Assembly (NCBI RefSeq): GCF_015354575.1
Contig: NZ_JACAFQ010000042.1
Span: 61,010-94,690, forward strand
Length of the DNA stretch: 33,681 nt
Source of the DNA: Pseudomonas sp. UFMG81
GTDB lineage: Bacteria; Pseudomonadota; Gammaproteobacteria; Pseudomonadales; Pseudomonadaceae
Direction of reading: 5' to 3'
Shown here: positions 15,234 to 23,136 of the stretch, in pieces
Layout: each line of letters starts with the position of its first letter
Position numbering within the stretch: the first letter of the stretch is position 1
Notes under the pieces: model-generated
What the model was told of the DNA's origin: nothing
Database searches by the model: none
What the model saw: only the letters and a program-made list of their open reading frames with translations
Translations under genes and position numbers: made by a program

Positions 15234-15805
15234 ATCAGGACGCGTTCGCGACCCGCGAGACCTTGCTGCAGGCCTTGCTGCTGCGTGGGCTGGCGGGTGA
15301 TGCGCTGGCCTACCGCGAGTTCCTCGCCGCGTTGGCCGTGCACCTGCGGGCTTTTCTGCGGCGCCGCCTGGCCCAGCGCCCGGCCGATGTCGAGGACCTG
15401 CTGCAGGAGGTGTTGCTGGCGGTGCACAACGCCCGCCACACCTACCAGCCACAACAGCCGCTGACCGCCTGGGTGCAGGCGATCGCCCGCTACAAACTGG
15501 CCGATGGCCTGCGCAGCCGTGCCCGCCACGAAGGTCGGCACGACCCGCTGGACGACGACAGCGAGCTGTTCGCCGCCAGCGATGCCGAGCCCGCCGAGGC
15601 CAGGCGCGACCTGGCCCGTTTGCTGGCGCTGCTGCCCGATCGCCAGCGCCTGCCGATCGTGTACGTCAAGCTGGAGGGGTTGTCGGTGGAAGACACCGCG
15701 CGGCTGACCGGGTTGTCCGGCGCTGCGGTCAAGGTGGGCATTCACCGTGGCCTGAAGGCCTTGGCAAGATTGATTCGAGGTAGTGACGACCATGAAGACC
15801 GATGA
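15218..15805 (+). CDS. ECF sigma factor, SigF-like
   Basis: Up to 195 residues. Region 2 is clear (DVEDLLQEVLLAVHNAR, then LTAWVQAIARYKLADGLR), as is region 4 with its helix-turn-helix (LPDRQRLPIVYVKLEGLS, then LTGLSGAAVKVGIHRGLK). It overlaps the start of an NrsF-like membrane protein by 14 bases and is divergent from a bufferin operon, the arrangement described for SigF-NrsF of Caulobacter, which responds to heavy metals. It should direct RNA polymerase to the two TGTAACC-N16-CGAACTACTC promoters here. The ATG at 15218 overlaps that promoter; true translation may begin at the TTG at 15263 (giving a start a few residues before LLLRGLAGD, where relatives usually begin). Confidence 0.9.
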   Translation: MQRTTHQDAFATRETLLQALLLRGLAGDALAYREFLAALAVHLRAFLRRRLAQRPADVEDLLQEVLLAVHNARHTYQPQQPLTAWVQAIARYKLADGLRSRARHEGRHDPLDDDSELFAASDAEPAEARRDLARLLALLPDRQRLPIVYVKLEGLSVEDTARLTGLSGAAVKVGIHRGLKALARLIRGSDDHEDR

Positions 15806-16433
15806 GTTCATTTCATTGCTGGCCAGCGCGGAGGGGCCGGTGCAGCGCCACGCGTTGGCTCGGCGCCTGAGCCTGGCGTTGCTGGCCGGTGCGCTCGGTG
15901 CACTGTTGCTGACCGTGGTGCTGTATGGCGTGCGCAGTGACCTGGCCGAGGTGGCGCGCACCCCGCTGTTCTGGGCCAAGGTGGCGTTACCGGCCAGCCT
16001 GGCCGTGCTCGCGCTGTGGCTGACCCAGCGGCTGGCCCGGCCTGGCATGCGCGGCGGGGCGCTGTGGAGCCTGCTGGGGTTGCCGCTGCTGCTGGTGTGG
16101 CTGGGGGCGGCCATCAGCCTGGCCGGTGCCCCGGTCGAGGCCCGCGCCGAGCTGATCCTCGGGCGCACCTGGCGTACCTGCGCGTTGAACATCGCACTGC
16201 TGTCGATACCGACCTTCATCGCCGTGTTTTGGGCATTGCGTGGCTTGGCGCCGACCTTCCTGGGCCAGGCCGGAGGGGCCGGCGGGCTGCTCGCCGGGGC
16301 CACCGCCACCCTGGCGTATTGCCTGCATTGCCCGGAAATGGGCGTGCCGTTCTGGGGGCTGTGGTACGTGCTCGGCATGTTGTTGCCGACGCTGCTGGGC
16401 GCGGCACTGGGGCCTCGGCTGCTGCGCTGGTGA
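15792..16433 (+). CDS. NrsF-like membrane anti-sigma factor (DUF1109)
   Basis: A 213-residue protein with a short cytosolic N-terminus (MKTDEFISLLASAEG) followed by six predicted membrane helices, length and pattern typical of DUF1109/NrsF, the negative regulator of SigF. Near the C-terminus a conserved-looking pair of cysteines sits at a membrane-helix edge (YCLHCPEMGVPFW), a likely metal or redox sensor; in the Caulobacter protein, cysteines are reported to be needed for the metal response, as I recall. It overlaps the sigma gene by 14 bases, implying coupled translation. An in-frame GTG at 15783 is a less likely start. Confidence 0.9.
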   Translation: MKTDEFISLLASAEGPVQRHALARRLSLALLAGALGALLLTVVLYGVRSDLAEVARTPLFWAKVALPASLAVLALWLTQRLARPGMRGGALWSLLGLPLLLVWLGAAISLAGAPVEARAELILGRTWRTCALNIALLSIPTFIAVFWALRGLAPTFLGQAGGAGGLLAGATATLAYCLHCPEMGVPFWGLWYVLGMLLPTLLGAALGPRLLRW

Positions 16434-16461
16434 GCGGTTGGCGAGCCCGGCGATAAACCGC

Positions 16462-16498
16462 TTTACCTGTCTAAGGCTTCACGGTTTAAGGTCTTCAC
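16462..16498 (+). promoter_or_regulatory. Candidate promoter and repeats ahead of the MerR gene
   Basis: TTTACC (16462-16467) and TTTAAG (16485-16490) are spaced by 17 bases. Two imperfect direct repeats overlap them: TAAGGCTTCAC (16472-16482) and TAAGGTCTTCAC (16487-16498). MerR-type regulators usually act between the -35 and -10 of their own promoter, and these repeats are placed for that. Confidence 0.35.
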
Positions 16499-16519
16499 CC
16501 TGAACCTGAGGTGACACCC

Positions 16520-17704
16520 ATGTATCGGATTTCCGAGCTGGCGGGCAAAGCGGGCCTGAGCCGCTCCACGCTGCTGTATTACGAGAAGCTGGGCCTGATC
16601 GCGGGGCGACGCCAGGCCAATGGCTATCGCGTCTACAGCGAGCAGGACCTGCAGCAACTCAAGCTGTTGCAGCAACTCCAGGCTGCGGGCCTGACCCTTA
16701 AAGAGTGCCAGGCCTGCCTGCAATCGCGTATCGACAGGGCGTCGCTGCTCCACCGCCTGCACGCGCTGGATGAGCAGATCGCCGCCAAACAACAGTCGCG
16801 TGCGCTGCTCGCCGCCTTGCTCGGCCAGGCCTCCATGCGTCCCTGGCACCAGGCCCTGGAGCGCCAGGCGCCGGGCGCGCACCTGGCCTGGCTACGCACC
16901 CAGGGGTTCGATGAAAAACAGGCGCTGCGCCTCAAATGGCTGTCACGGGACATGAACGAACACGAGCAGTACATGGCTGACTTCGAGCGGATCTTCGAGG
17001 GCCTGGAGCGCCTGGGGCCCGGCTCGGCGGCCGACACCCTGGCCGTGTTGCACGCCTTGCCCGCGATGCCGGGCACCTTGCTGGAGATCGGCTGCGGCCG
17101 AGGTGTCAGCAGCGTGCTGCTGGCCGAGCACATGCCAGGCAGGGTCACGGCGCTGGACAACGACGCGTACAACCTCGCCTGCGCGCGCCAGGCCATCGCC
17201 GCCAAGGGCCTGCAAGGGCGCATCGACCTGCTGTGCGCCAGTATGACCGAACTACCGTTTATGCCAGGGCAGTTCGATGCCCTGTGGGCCGAAGGTTGCG
17301 CCTACATCATGGGTTTCGACGACGCGCTGCGGTACTGGAAAGGGTTCATCAGGCCCGGGGGGCTGCTGGTGGTCAGCGAACTGGTGTGGCTCACCGACAC
17401 CCCCCACGCCGAGGCCGCGCGCTTCTGGCGCCAGCACTACCCGGACATGAAACCTGTGGAGCAGCGCCTGTCTGCCCTGGCCCGGCTGGGCTACTCAGCC
17501 TTGCATCACTTCACCCTGAGCCCGCAGGCCTGGGACAACTACCTCGGGCCTTTGGCCGAGAACATGGCTGCGCTGTCCGGCCAGGCGTTTGCCTCCAGCG
17601 CCCTGGCCGACCTCACCCGAGAGCTGGAAATCCACCAGCAGTACCTGGGCGAATACGGCTACCACCTGTTCGTCCTGCAGGCCGTCGCGCACGGCTCTCT
17701 TTAA
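16520..17704 (+). CDS. MerR regulator fused to a SAM-dependent methyltransferase
   Basis: A 394-residue fusion. Residues 1-70 are a MerR winged helix (YRISELAGKAGLSRSTLLYY, then ANGYRVYSEQDL), and residues about 75-105 its dimerisation coiled coil. From about residue 150 comes a class I methyltransferase: motif I LLEIGCGRG (187-195), the acidic ribose-binding position in ALDNDAYNLACA, a motif II region DALWAEGCAYIMGF, and motif III RPGGLLVVSE. The effector-binding domain of an ordinary MerR protein is thus replaced by an enzyme, implying that expression may respond to the substrate or SAM state of the methyltransferase, or that the enzyme modifies the inducer. GAGGTGA precedes ATG 16520; the GTG at 16511 is rejected. 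The acetyltransferase gene follows after 25 bases and is likely co-transcribed. Confidence 0.88.
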   Translation: MYRISELAGKAGLSRSTLLYYEKLGLIAGRRQANGYRVYSEQDLQQLKLLQQLQAAGLTLKECQACLQSRIDRASLLHRLHALDEQIAAKQQSRALLAALLGQASMRPWHQALERQAPGAHLAWLRTQGFDEKQALRLKWLSRDMNEHEQYMADFERIFEGLERLGPGSAADTLAVLHALPAMPGTLLEIGCGRGVSSVLLAEHMPGRVTALDNDAYNLACARQAIAAKGLQGRIDLLCASMTELPFMPGQFDALWAEGCAYIMGFDDALRYWKGFIRPGGLLVVSELVWLTDTPHAEAARFWRQHYPDMKPVEQRLSALARLGYSALHHFTLSPQAWDNYLGPLAENMAALSGQAFASSALADLTRELEIHQQYLGEYGYHLFVLQAVAHGSL

Positions 17705-17729
17705 CCGCAAAACCCTGAAAGTCGAGTTT

Positions 17730-18236
17730 ATGAGCATCAATATCCGCAACGAACACCCCATTGACATCGAAGCCATCAGCCACCTGACCGAGGCGGCCTT
17801 CGCCCATGCCGAGCACACCAGCCACACCGAGCAGTTCATCGTCACCGCCCTGCGCCGCGCGGGGCAACTGACGGTCTCGCTGGTGGCGCAGGAGGGCGAG
17901 GCACTCGTCGGTCATGTGGCCATCTCTCCAGTGACACTGTCGTCCGGCGCCAGCGGCTGGTTCGGCCTTGGGCCGATCTCGGTGACGCCGTCGCGTCAGG
18001 GGCAGGGCATTGGCGCGGCGCTGATGAACGCCGCGCTGGCCGAGCTGCGGCGCCTTGGCGGGCAGGGCTGCGTAGTGCTGGGGGACCCTGCGTACTACGG
18101 GCGCTTCGGTTTCGCGGCTCACCCTGGGTTGCGCCTGCCCGGCGTGCCTGCGGCGTATTTCCAGGCCCTGGCGTTCGGCGGCGCAGTGCCGACCAGCGAG
18201 GTGCAGTATCACTCGGCGTTCGAAGCCTGCGAATGA
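17730..18236 (+). CDS. GNAT-family N-acetyltransferase (YhbS-like)
   Basis: A 168-residue GNAT enzyme. Residues 1-60 give the N-terminal strand and helices (INIRNEHPIDIEAI, then LTEAAFAHAEHTSHTE). Motif A, the acetyl-CoA pyrophosphate loop, is LGPISVTPSRQGQGIGAALM (R/Q-x-x-G-x-G/A as RQGQGIG). Further on, VVLGDPAYYGRFGF is the YhbS-type signature. It transfers an acetyl group from acetyl-CoA to an amine of unknown substrate. It starts 25 bases after the MerR-methyltransferase gene, suggesting an operon of two small-molecule-modifying, possibly detoxifying, enzymes. Confidence 0.9.
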   Translation: MSINIRNEHPIDIEAISHLTEAAFAHAEHTSHTEQFIVTALRRAGQLTVSLVAQEGEALVGHVAISPVTLSSGASGWFGLGPISVTPSRQGQGIGAALMNAALAELRRLGGQGCVVLGDPAYYGRFGFAAHPGLRLPGVPAAYFQALAFGGAVPTSEVQYHSAFEACE

Positions 18237-18385
18237 GTCTCGAGGTGTCATCGTGCTGTTACGGCAACGTTACTTCCCGCGCCAGCGACGCTTGGATAGG
18301 TTGGTGTGGTGAGTGCGGGCGCACTGATCGAAGGCTCTGCGGCCGAACCTCACGCCCCCAACCCAGCACAAGGAAGGATGCACAC

Positions 18386-18610
18386 ATGACCCAGGTTTAC
18401 AGTGCTTCGCTGAACAAGGTGGTCGCCAACGGCGGCCCTTACGTCAAGGATGGCCAGTTCCTGTATGAAGTGCCCAACTGCCTGCCCCTGGATGGGCCCA
18501 AGGTCAATGACCGTTACACCCTGAGGGATGGCAGCCGGCCGCAGATCTCGGTGGTCTGCACCGCCCAAGGCCAACCTGGCATCCAGACCGCCAGCTTCAA
18601 GGAGGTCTAG
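18386..18610 (+). CDS. Small hypothetical protein
   Basis: A 74-residue protein with no signal peptide, membrane segment or recognisable motif. It is polar, with a single pair of cysteines (C32, C58) and several short beta-prone stretches (FLYEVPNC, PQISVVCTAQ). AAGGAAGG precedes the ATG and a strong GC-rich hairpin follows the stop, so it looks like a genuine monocistronic gene. Function unknown. Confidence 0.65.
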   Translation: MTQVYSASLNKVVANGGPYVKDGQFLYEVPNCLPLDGPKVNDRYTLRDGSRPQISVVCTAQGQPGIQTASFKEV

Positions 18611-18622
18611 CCCGCGGTAGAG

Positions 18623-18655
18623 GGCCCCGGGCGCGGGTTAGCCCGCACCGGGGCC
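18623..18655 (+). terminator. GC-rich hairpin after the small protein gene
   Basis: GGCCCCGG (18623-18630) pairs with CCGGGGCC (18648-18655), with an inner stem GCGGG / CCCGC and a TTAG loop. It is very stable but lacks a T-run, so it is a probable rather than certain terminator. Confidence 0.5.
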
Positions 18656-18777
18656 ATTGCCGAAATACCGTGAAAATGCAAGATGCCGGCGCGTACGACT
18701 GTAAAAACTTACCGATACCCTTGCAGGCCGATTAGGTGTTCTACTTAGCGTTTGCGGCCAGAAGGGATCCAATCTAG

Positions 18778-19683
18778 ATGGTGTCTAAGGACAGCTTGAG
18801 CGGCTTGATCGCCTTCGTGCGGGCGGCCGAGTCGCAGAGTTTCACCCTGGCGGGCAGGGGCCTGGGCATATCGTCCTCGGCCGTGGGCAAGAGCGTCAGC
18901 CGCTTGGAAGAGCGCCTGGGCGTGCGCCTGTTCCACCGCAGCACCCGGCAGATCAGCCTGACCAGCGAAGGCCTGGACTTCTTCGCCCGCTGCCGCACCC
19001 TGCTGCAGCAATTGCAGGATGCCGAGGCCGCCCTGGCCAACTCCAAGCGCCGCCCCAAGGGCGTGCTGAAGGTCAGCCTGCCGGCGGTGGGCTACCGGCT
19101 GATCTCTGGCAGCATGCGCGAGTTCTACCGCCGCTACCCGGAAATCGAACTGGACCTGGACTTCAGCGACCGCATGGTCGATGTGGCGGAGGAAGGTTTC
19201 GACGCGGTGATCCGCAGCGGCGCGCTGCCGGATTCGAGCCTGGCGGCGCGCAAGATCTGCACCTTCCGCTTCGTGCTGTGTGCCGCCCCCGAGTATTTGC
19301 AACGTTATGGCGTGGCCCGCACCGTTCAGGATCTCGGCAGCTACAAGGGCATTGGCTACAAGCTGCCGTCCAGCGGCAAGCTGCAACCATGGAACCTGGA
19401 GGCCCAGGGCGAGCGGGTGCAGGTGCAGGTGGAAACGGCGATGGTCATGAACAGTGTCGAGGCGGTGTTGGCGGCCTGCCGCAATGCCATGGGCGTGGCC
19501 TACCTGCCGGACTTCGTGATCCAGGAGTACCTCGCCAGCAACGAGCTGACCCTGGTGATGCGCGAGCTGAGCCTGCCGGGGGACTTCTGGATCGTCTGGT
19601 CGCCGACCCGGTTGCTGCCGCCCAAGACCCGGGCGTTCATCGATTTTCTGGGTGAGACCGACCTGATGGCCAACGCCAGCTGA
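18778..19683 (+). CDS. LysR-family regulator next to the biosynthetic operon
   Basis: A 301-residue LysR regulator of the CrgA/DsdC-like branch. The helix-turn-helix is at residues about 8-65 (LIAFVRAAESQSFTLAG, then SSSAVGKSVSRLEERLGVRL and HRSTRQISLTSEG), with the effector domain after residue 90 (VSLPAVGYRLI, FRFVLCAAPEYL, GVAYLPDFVIQEYL). It is convergent with the nine-gene operon, ending 198 bases before the end of the acyl ligase gene, and is the nearest regulator to it. Control of that operon is plausible but not shown. It is clearly paralogous to the regulator at 30214. The GAAGGGA site supports the ATG at 18778. Confidence 0.92.
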   Translation: MVSKDSLSGLIAFVRAAESQSFTLAGRGLGISSSAVGKSVSRLEERLGVRLFHRSTRQISLTSEGLDFFARCRTLLQQLQDAEAALANSKRRPKGVLKVSLPAVGYRLISGSMREFYRRYPEIELDLDFSDRMVDVAEEGFDAVIRSGALPDSSLAARKICTFRFVLCAAPEYLQRYGVARTVQDLGSYKGIGYKLPSSGKLQPWNLEAQGERVQVQVETAMVMNSVEAVLAACRNAMGVAYLPDFVIQEYLASNELTLVMRELSLPGDFWIVWSPTRLLPPKTRAFIDFLGETDLMANAS

Positions 19684-19688
19684 GCCGA

Positions 19689-19840
19689 TCACCGGCAAGC
19701 CGGCTCCCAAATCTTGCGCGGTCTCTGTAGGAGCGGCCTCGTGTCGCGAAAGGGCTGCACCGCAGCCCCAGCAATCGTGAATGCCACATAGAAGCCTGGG
19801 GCCGCTTTGCGGCCCTTTCGCGACACAAGGCCGCTCCTAC
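19689..19840. repeat. REP and long inverted repeat ending the operon
   Basis: A single REP core (CACCGGCAAGCCGGCTCCC, about 19690-19708) is followed by an inverted repeat whose arms at 19727-19755 and 19812-19840 (GTAGGAGCGGCCTCGTGTCG and its mirror) match with one mismatch over 29 bases, with an inner GGCCGC-rich hairpin. It lies between two convergent transcription units and may serve as a bidirectional terminator. Confidence 0.8.
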
Positions 19841-19881
19841 GGGGGCGTGCGAGCAAACAGGGCATGCAACTGCCGTAAGGC

Positions 19882-21234
19882 TCAGGCAATCAGCAGCTTC
19901 TTGTAGCGCGCCGAGTAACGGATAGCCTCGACCACCTTCAGCCGCACCGGCACCTTGTAGCTGTCCATGCGTTCGCGGCTGAACTGGCGGATGGCGCGCA
20001 GCACGTCCTGGGTGCCGTCGCCGTAGTCGCCATCGAGCACCACCTCGGCGGCGACGAACTGCCCAGTCAGGCCGTTGCGCTCTCCATAAGCCTTGCAGTC
20101 CTTGATGCTCGGGTGCTGCATCAGCACCGATTCGACCTCGGCGGGGTACACCTTCTCGCCGCCAACGTTGATGATCTCCTTGCTGCGCCCCAGGATCTTC
20201 AAGTAACCGTCGGCGTTCACCTCGACCAGGTCGCCGGTCTTGAACCAGCCATCCTCGGTGAAGCTGTCCATGCTGTGGTTGAGGTAACCCATCACCTGGG
20301 TGGCGCTGCGCAGCCACAACTCGCCATCGACCACGCGGTACTCGGTGTCGCCCTCCTGGAAGCGCATGAACAGGCTGTCGGACGACTGCGAGCTGGTGTT
20401 CATGATCCCGGTTTCGCTGGTGCCGAAGGTTTGCAGGAACTTCACCTTGGGCAACTGCGCGCGCAGCGCACCGAGCAGGCTCTCGGGCATCGGCTCGGTG
20501 CCGTAGGTGATCATGCGCAAGGCACCCAGGTCATAGCGGCCGAACACGTTGTTGATCAGCATCAGGTTGAGGAAGGTCGGCGAGGTCGGCAGCACGGTGA
20601 TGCGGTGCTGGGCTATCAGCCGGGCGACGATGTCCGGGCTCTTGGTCGCGGCAATGGTGGCGGTGCCGCCGATGCTGAGGATGTTGAGCAGGGTGTTGAT
20701 GCCGCCGATATGGTCGAACAGCAGGAACAGGAAGATGCTCAGGCGCCGCGAGCGTTTGCCCTGGTAGCTGGCCACCAGGTGGTCGAGGTCGTGCAGCATG
20801 GCCTTGGGTTGGCCGGTGGTGCCGCTGCTGAACAGCACCAGGCCGGCATGGCCGCGGGCCTTGAGGGTTGCCACCAGGGCGTTGTCCTCACCCGCAGGGG
20901 CCTGGCGGGTGACCGCGCCGTTGTCGGCATCGATGAGGAACTCGGCCTGGGCGGCGGCGAGCTTGTTGTGCAGTTCCTGCTCGTTGCTGGCGGTGTTCAG
21001 GGCGATCACGTTGCCGTTCTGGTACAGCGCCAGGAACAGCGCGATACCGGTGAACGAGAAATCGCCCTGGAGGAACACCGTGCTGTGCCCGCTGACACCT
21101 TGGGCTTGCAGATGCTCCAGCTGGCGCCGTACCTCGGCCTTGAGGTCGGCGTAGCTGTAGCTTTGCTGCTCGGTATTGAGGAACGGGGCGTCGGCGAAAC
21201 CGTCTAGGTTGTCGATCAGAGGCTTGAGGTTCAT
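19882..21234 (-). CDS. AMP-forming acyl-CoA/acyl-ACP ligase (ANL family)
   Basis: A 450-residue adenylate-forming enzyme, compact for the family. Core motifs are in order: LVLFSSGTTGQPKAM (P-loop, 132-146), TFGTSETG (269-276), DGELWLRS (303-310), DGWFKTGDL (328-336) and LGRSKEIINVGGEKVYP (348-364). The C-terminal end (YSARYKKLLIA) supplies the catalytic lysine (K445 or K446). It should activate a carboxylic acid as its AMP ester and load it on CoA or on one of the two carrier proteins encoded upstream. It is the last gene of the operon, starting 26 bases after the P450 gene. The substrate cannot be read from the sequence; it would be either the starter acid or a carboxylate made by the P450. 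Start chosen: the ATG giving MNLKPLIDNL; the frame further upstream is inside the P450 gene. Confidence 0.93.
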   Translation of the reverse strand: MNLKPLIDNLDGFADAPFLNTEQQSYSYADLKAEVRRQLEHLQAQGVSGHSTVFLQGDFSFTGIALFLALYQNGNVIALNTASNEQELHNKLAAAQAEFLIDADNGAVTRQAPAGEDNALVATLKARGHAGLVLFSSGTTGQPKAMLHDLDHLVASYQGKRSRRLSIFLFLLFDHIGGINTLLNILSIGGTATIAATKSPDIVARLIAQHRITVLPTSPTFLNLMLINNVFGRYDLGALRMITYGTEPMPESLLGALRAQLPKVKFLQTFGTSETGIMNTSSQSSDSLFMRFQEGDTEYRVVDGELWLRSATQVMGYLNHSMDSFTEDGWFKTGDLVEVNADGYLKILGRSKEIINVGGEKVYPAEVESVLMQHPSIKDCKAYGERNGLTGQFVAAEVVLDGDYGDGTQDVLRAIRQFSRERMDSYKVPVRLKVVEAIRYSARYKKLLIA

Positions 21235-21260
21235 CAGAAATTCCCTTGTGAAGGCGTCGC

Positions 21261-22457
21261 TCAGAAACGCACGGGCAGTTCGTCGGGGCGCCGCAGCACG
21301 GTGCCGTTGATCCAGCGCAGCGACTGTGGCGCGCGGTCCAGTTGCAGCTCCGGCAGGTGCTCGATCAACGCCTCGAGCACGATGCCGATTTCCAGGCGTG
21401 CCAGCGCCGGCCCCATGCAACTGTGGATGCCGTGGCCGAATTGCAGGTGCGCGGCCTTGTCGGTGCGCAACGGGTTGATCAGCAACGGCTCGCTGAACAC
21501 CGACGGGTCGCGGTTGGCCAGGAACACGTTGGCGTAGACGCAGGTGCCGGCCGGGATTTCGCCACGGCTGGTGGCCGCGGCCTGGGTGGTGATGCGCGGA
21601 AAAGCCGACAACTTGCCGATCGGGATCACCCGGATCAGCTCTTCGATCAGCGCCGGCAGCTGTTCGCGGTGCTGCTGGGCATGGGCCCACAGCGAGGGGG
21701 CGCAGAGCAGGGTGTAGACCGACTTGGTCATCACGCTCAAGGCGTTGTGGTCACCGCCCAGCAGGATGCCCAGCAGCACGCCGACGAATTCTTCGTCATT
21801 GAGCGGGTCGTCCATGCTGGCGCGCTGGTCGACGTACTGGCGGATGAAACCGTCGGGCTCGGCGTGGCGCTGGCCACGGACGAAGTCCATCAGGTAGTCG
21901 AAGCTGGCCTTGACCGCCACCTCGATGCCGGGGATGTCGTCCGGTGGCGCCGATTGGATCGTTTGGCTCCAGGGGCGGAACAGCGCACGGTCTTCTGGCG
22001 GGATGCCAAGGATGTGGCACACCGTGGAGGCGGTGAGGTCCTGCAGCACCGAGGCGAACAGGTCGGGCGGCAGCTCGCCGCTGCGCATGCCCTGGATGTT
22101 ACGCAAGGTGGTGCTGCGCACATGCTCGCGCAGGCTTTCCACGCCGCGCTTGCTGAACGCCCGGGCCACGGTGGCGCGCGAGCGCATGTGCGCGGGGTTG
22201 TCGAGGTTGAGCAGCAGCTCCGGCTGGGTCGGGCCCGGCAGGAAGGTCGGGCCGTCCTCGACATTACACAAGGTGCGGCTGATGCTCGGGTCGGCGAGGA
22301 AGCTGCGGCAGTCGTCGTAGCGTGTCAGGTGGGTGGCGACATGGCCGCTGGGCAGGCGGATCTGCTGCCACGGCTGGTCGCTGTCGAGCACCTGGTAGTA
22401 CGGCGCGGCATCCAGGTTGGGGATGTCCATCACATGGGGGAAGCGAAGGGTCGTCAT
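21261..22457 (-). CDS. Cytochrome P450 with an atypical I-helix
   Basis: A 398-residue soluble bacterial P450. The haem-binding loop is FGHGIHSCMG (340-349, ligand C347) and the ExxR pair is E273-x-x-R276 in IEELIRVIP. In the I-helix, where most P450s have (A/G)-G-x-(D/E)-T, this protein reads GGDHNA (234-239): His and Asn replace the acid-alcohol pair used to deliver protons for oxygen activation. That suggests either a substrate-assisted mechanism or unusual chemistry. The protein is otherwise complete. By context it would oxidise the carrier-bound or released acyl product. It begins 17 bases after the HAD gene. A TTG seven codons upstream is a weaker alternative start. Redox partners are not encoded nearby. 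Confidence 0.93.
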   Translation of the reverse strand: MTTLRFPHVMDIPNLDAAPYYQVLDSDQPWQQIRLPSGHVATHLTRYDDCRSFLADPSISRTLCNVEDGPTFLPGPTQPELLLNLDNPAHMRSRATVARAFSKRGVESLREHVRSTTLRNIQGMRSGELPPDLFASVLQDLTASTVCHILGIPPEDRALFRPWSQTIQSAPPDDIPGIEVAVKASFDYLMDFVRGQRHAEPDGFIRQYVDQRASMDDPLNDEEFVGVLLGILLGGDHNALSVMTKSVYTLLCAPSLWAHAQQHREQLPALIEELIRVIPIGKLSAFPRITTQAAATSRGEIPAGTCVYANVFLANRDPSVFSEPLLINPLRTDKAAHLQFGHGIHSCMGPALARLEIGIVLEALIEHLPELQLDRAPQSLRWINGTVLRRPDELPVRF

Positions 22458-22474
22458 GCTGGGCCTGCCCTGGA

Positions 22475-23125
22475 TCAACGGGATGGATAGAGCAGGGCGC
22501 GCACGGCATCGCGCACCTCGAGGCTGTCACGGAAGTGGATCGCCTGCCAGCCGGCGGCGCGGGCCGCTTCGCAGTTTTCCTCGACATCGTCGATCAGCAC
22601 GCAGCCCTGGTCCTCGACCCCCAGCTCGCGGGCGGCGAGGGCGAAGATGCGCGGATCGGGCTTGCGCAGGCCGACCTTGCACGAGTCGATGATGCAGTCG
22701 GTCACGTCGTCCAGGCCGACCATGCGCCGCCATGGGGTTTCCCACTCCACCGTGTTGTTGGTGAGGATGGCCGCCTTGACCCCGGCCGCCTTCACTTCAT
22801 GGAACAGCTCGAACATGTGCGGGTTGACCTCGTGGTCGGCAAACCACTGCTCGCCGTGGTTGTCGAAGTCGCAGCGGCTCAGGTCGATGCCTGGGTTCAG
22901 CTTGCGCAGTGCTTCGCTCATGGCCCGGCCCCATTGCACCTGGGTCATCAGCGCCAGTTCGATGGGTGCCTGGAACTGCACACCCAGCGGGCGGGCGACT
23001 TCGTGCATGGCCGCTTCCATCTGCTGGCGGTTGACGCCGGTCTTGCCTTCGTAGACGCGATACAGCTCGGCGATGGAGGGGGAGAGCACGCCGCCGAAGT
23101 CGAACCAGATTGCTTGAGTGGTCAT
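22475..23125 (-). CDS. HAD-superfamily hydrolase, probable phosphatase
   Basis: A 216-residue HAD protein of the 'DFGGV' subgroup (as in YihX and the N-terminal phosphatase of soluble epoxide hydrolase). Motif I is WFDFGGVLS (nucleophile D9, the usual second Asp being Gly as normal for the subgroup), motif II AAILTNNT (T122-N123), motif III Lys in GLRKPDPR (K155) and motif IV VLIDDVEEN (D179-D180). The residue set is complete, so it should be catalytic. Beside an AfsA-like enzyme the obvious role is removing the phosphate inherited from dihydroxyacetone phosphate, as MmfP is thought to do in methylenomycin-furan synthesis. It is not an FkbH-type glyceryl loader: the length and motifs differ. 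AAGGA precedes the ATG. Confidence 0.9.
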   Translation of the reverse strand: MTTQAIWFDFGGVLSPSIAELYRVYEGKTGVNRQQMEAAMHEVARPLGVQFQAPIELALMTQVQWGRAMSEALRKLNPGIDLSRCDFDNHGEQWFADHEVNPHMFELFHEVKAAGVKAAILTNNTVEWETPWRRMVGLDDVTDCIIDSCKVGLRKPDPRIFALAARELGVEDQGCVLIDDVEENCEAARAAGWQAIHFRDSLEVRDAVRALLYPSR

Positions 23126-23136
23126 GGGTATTGTCC

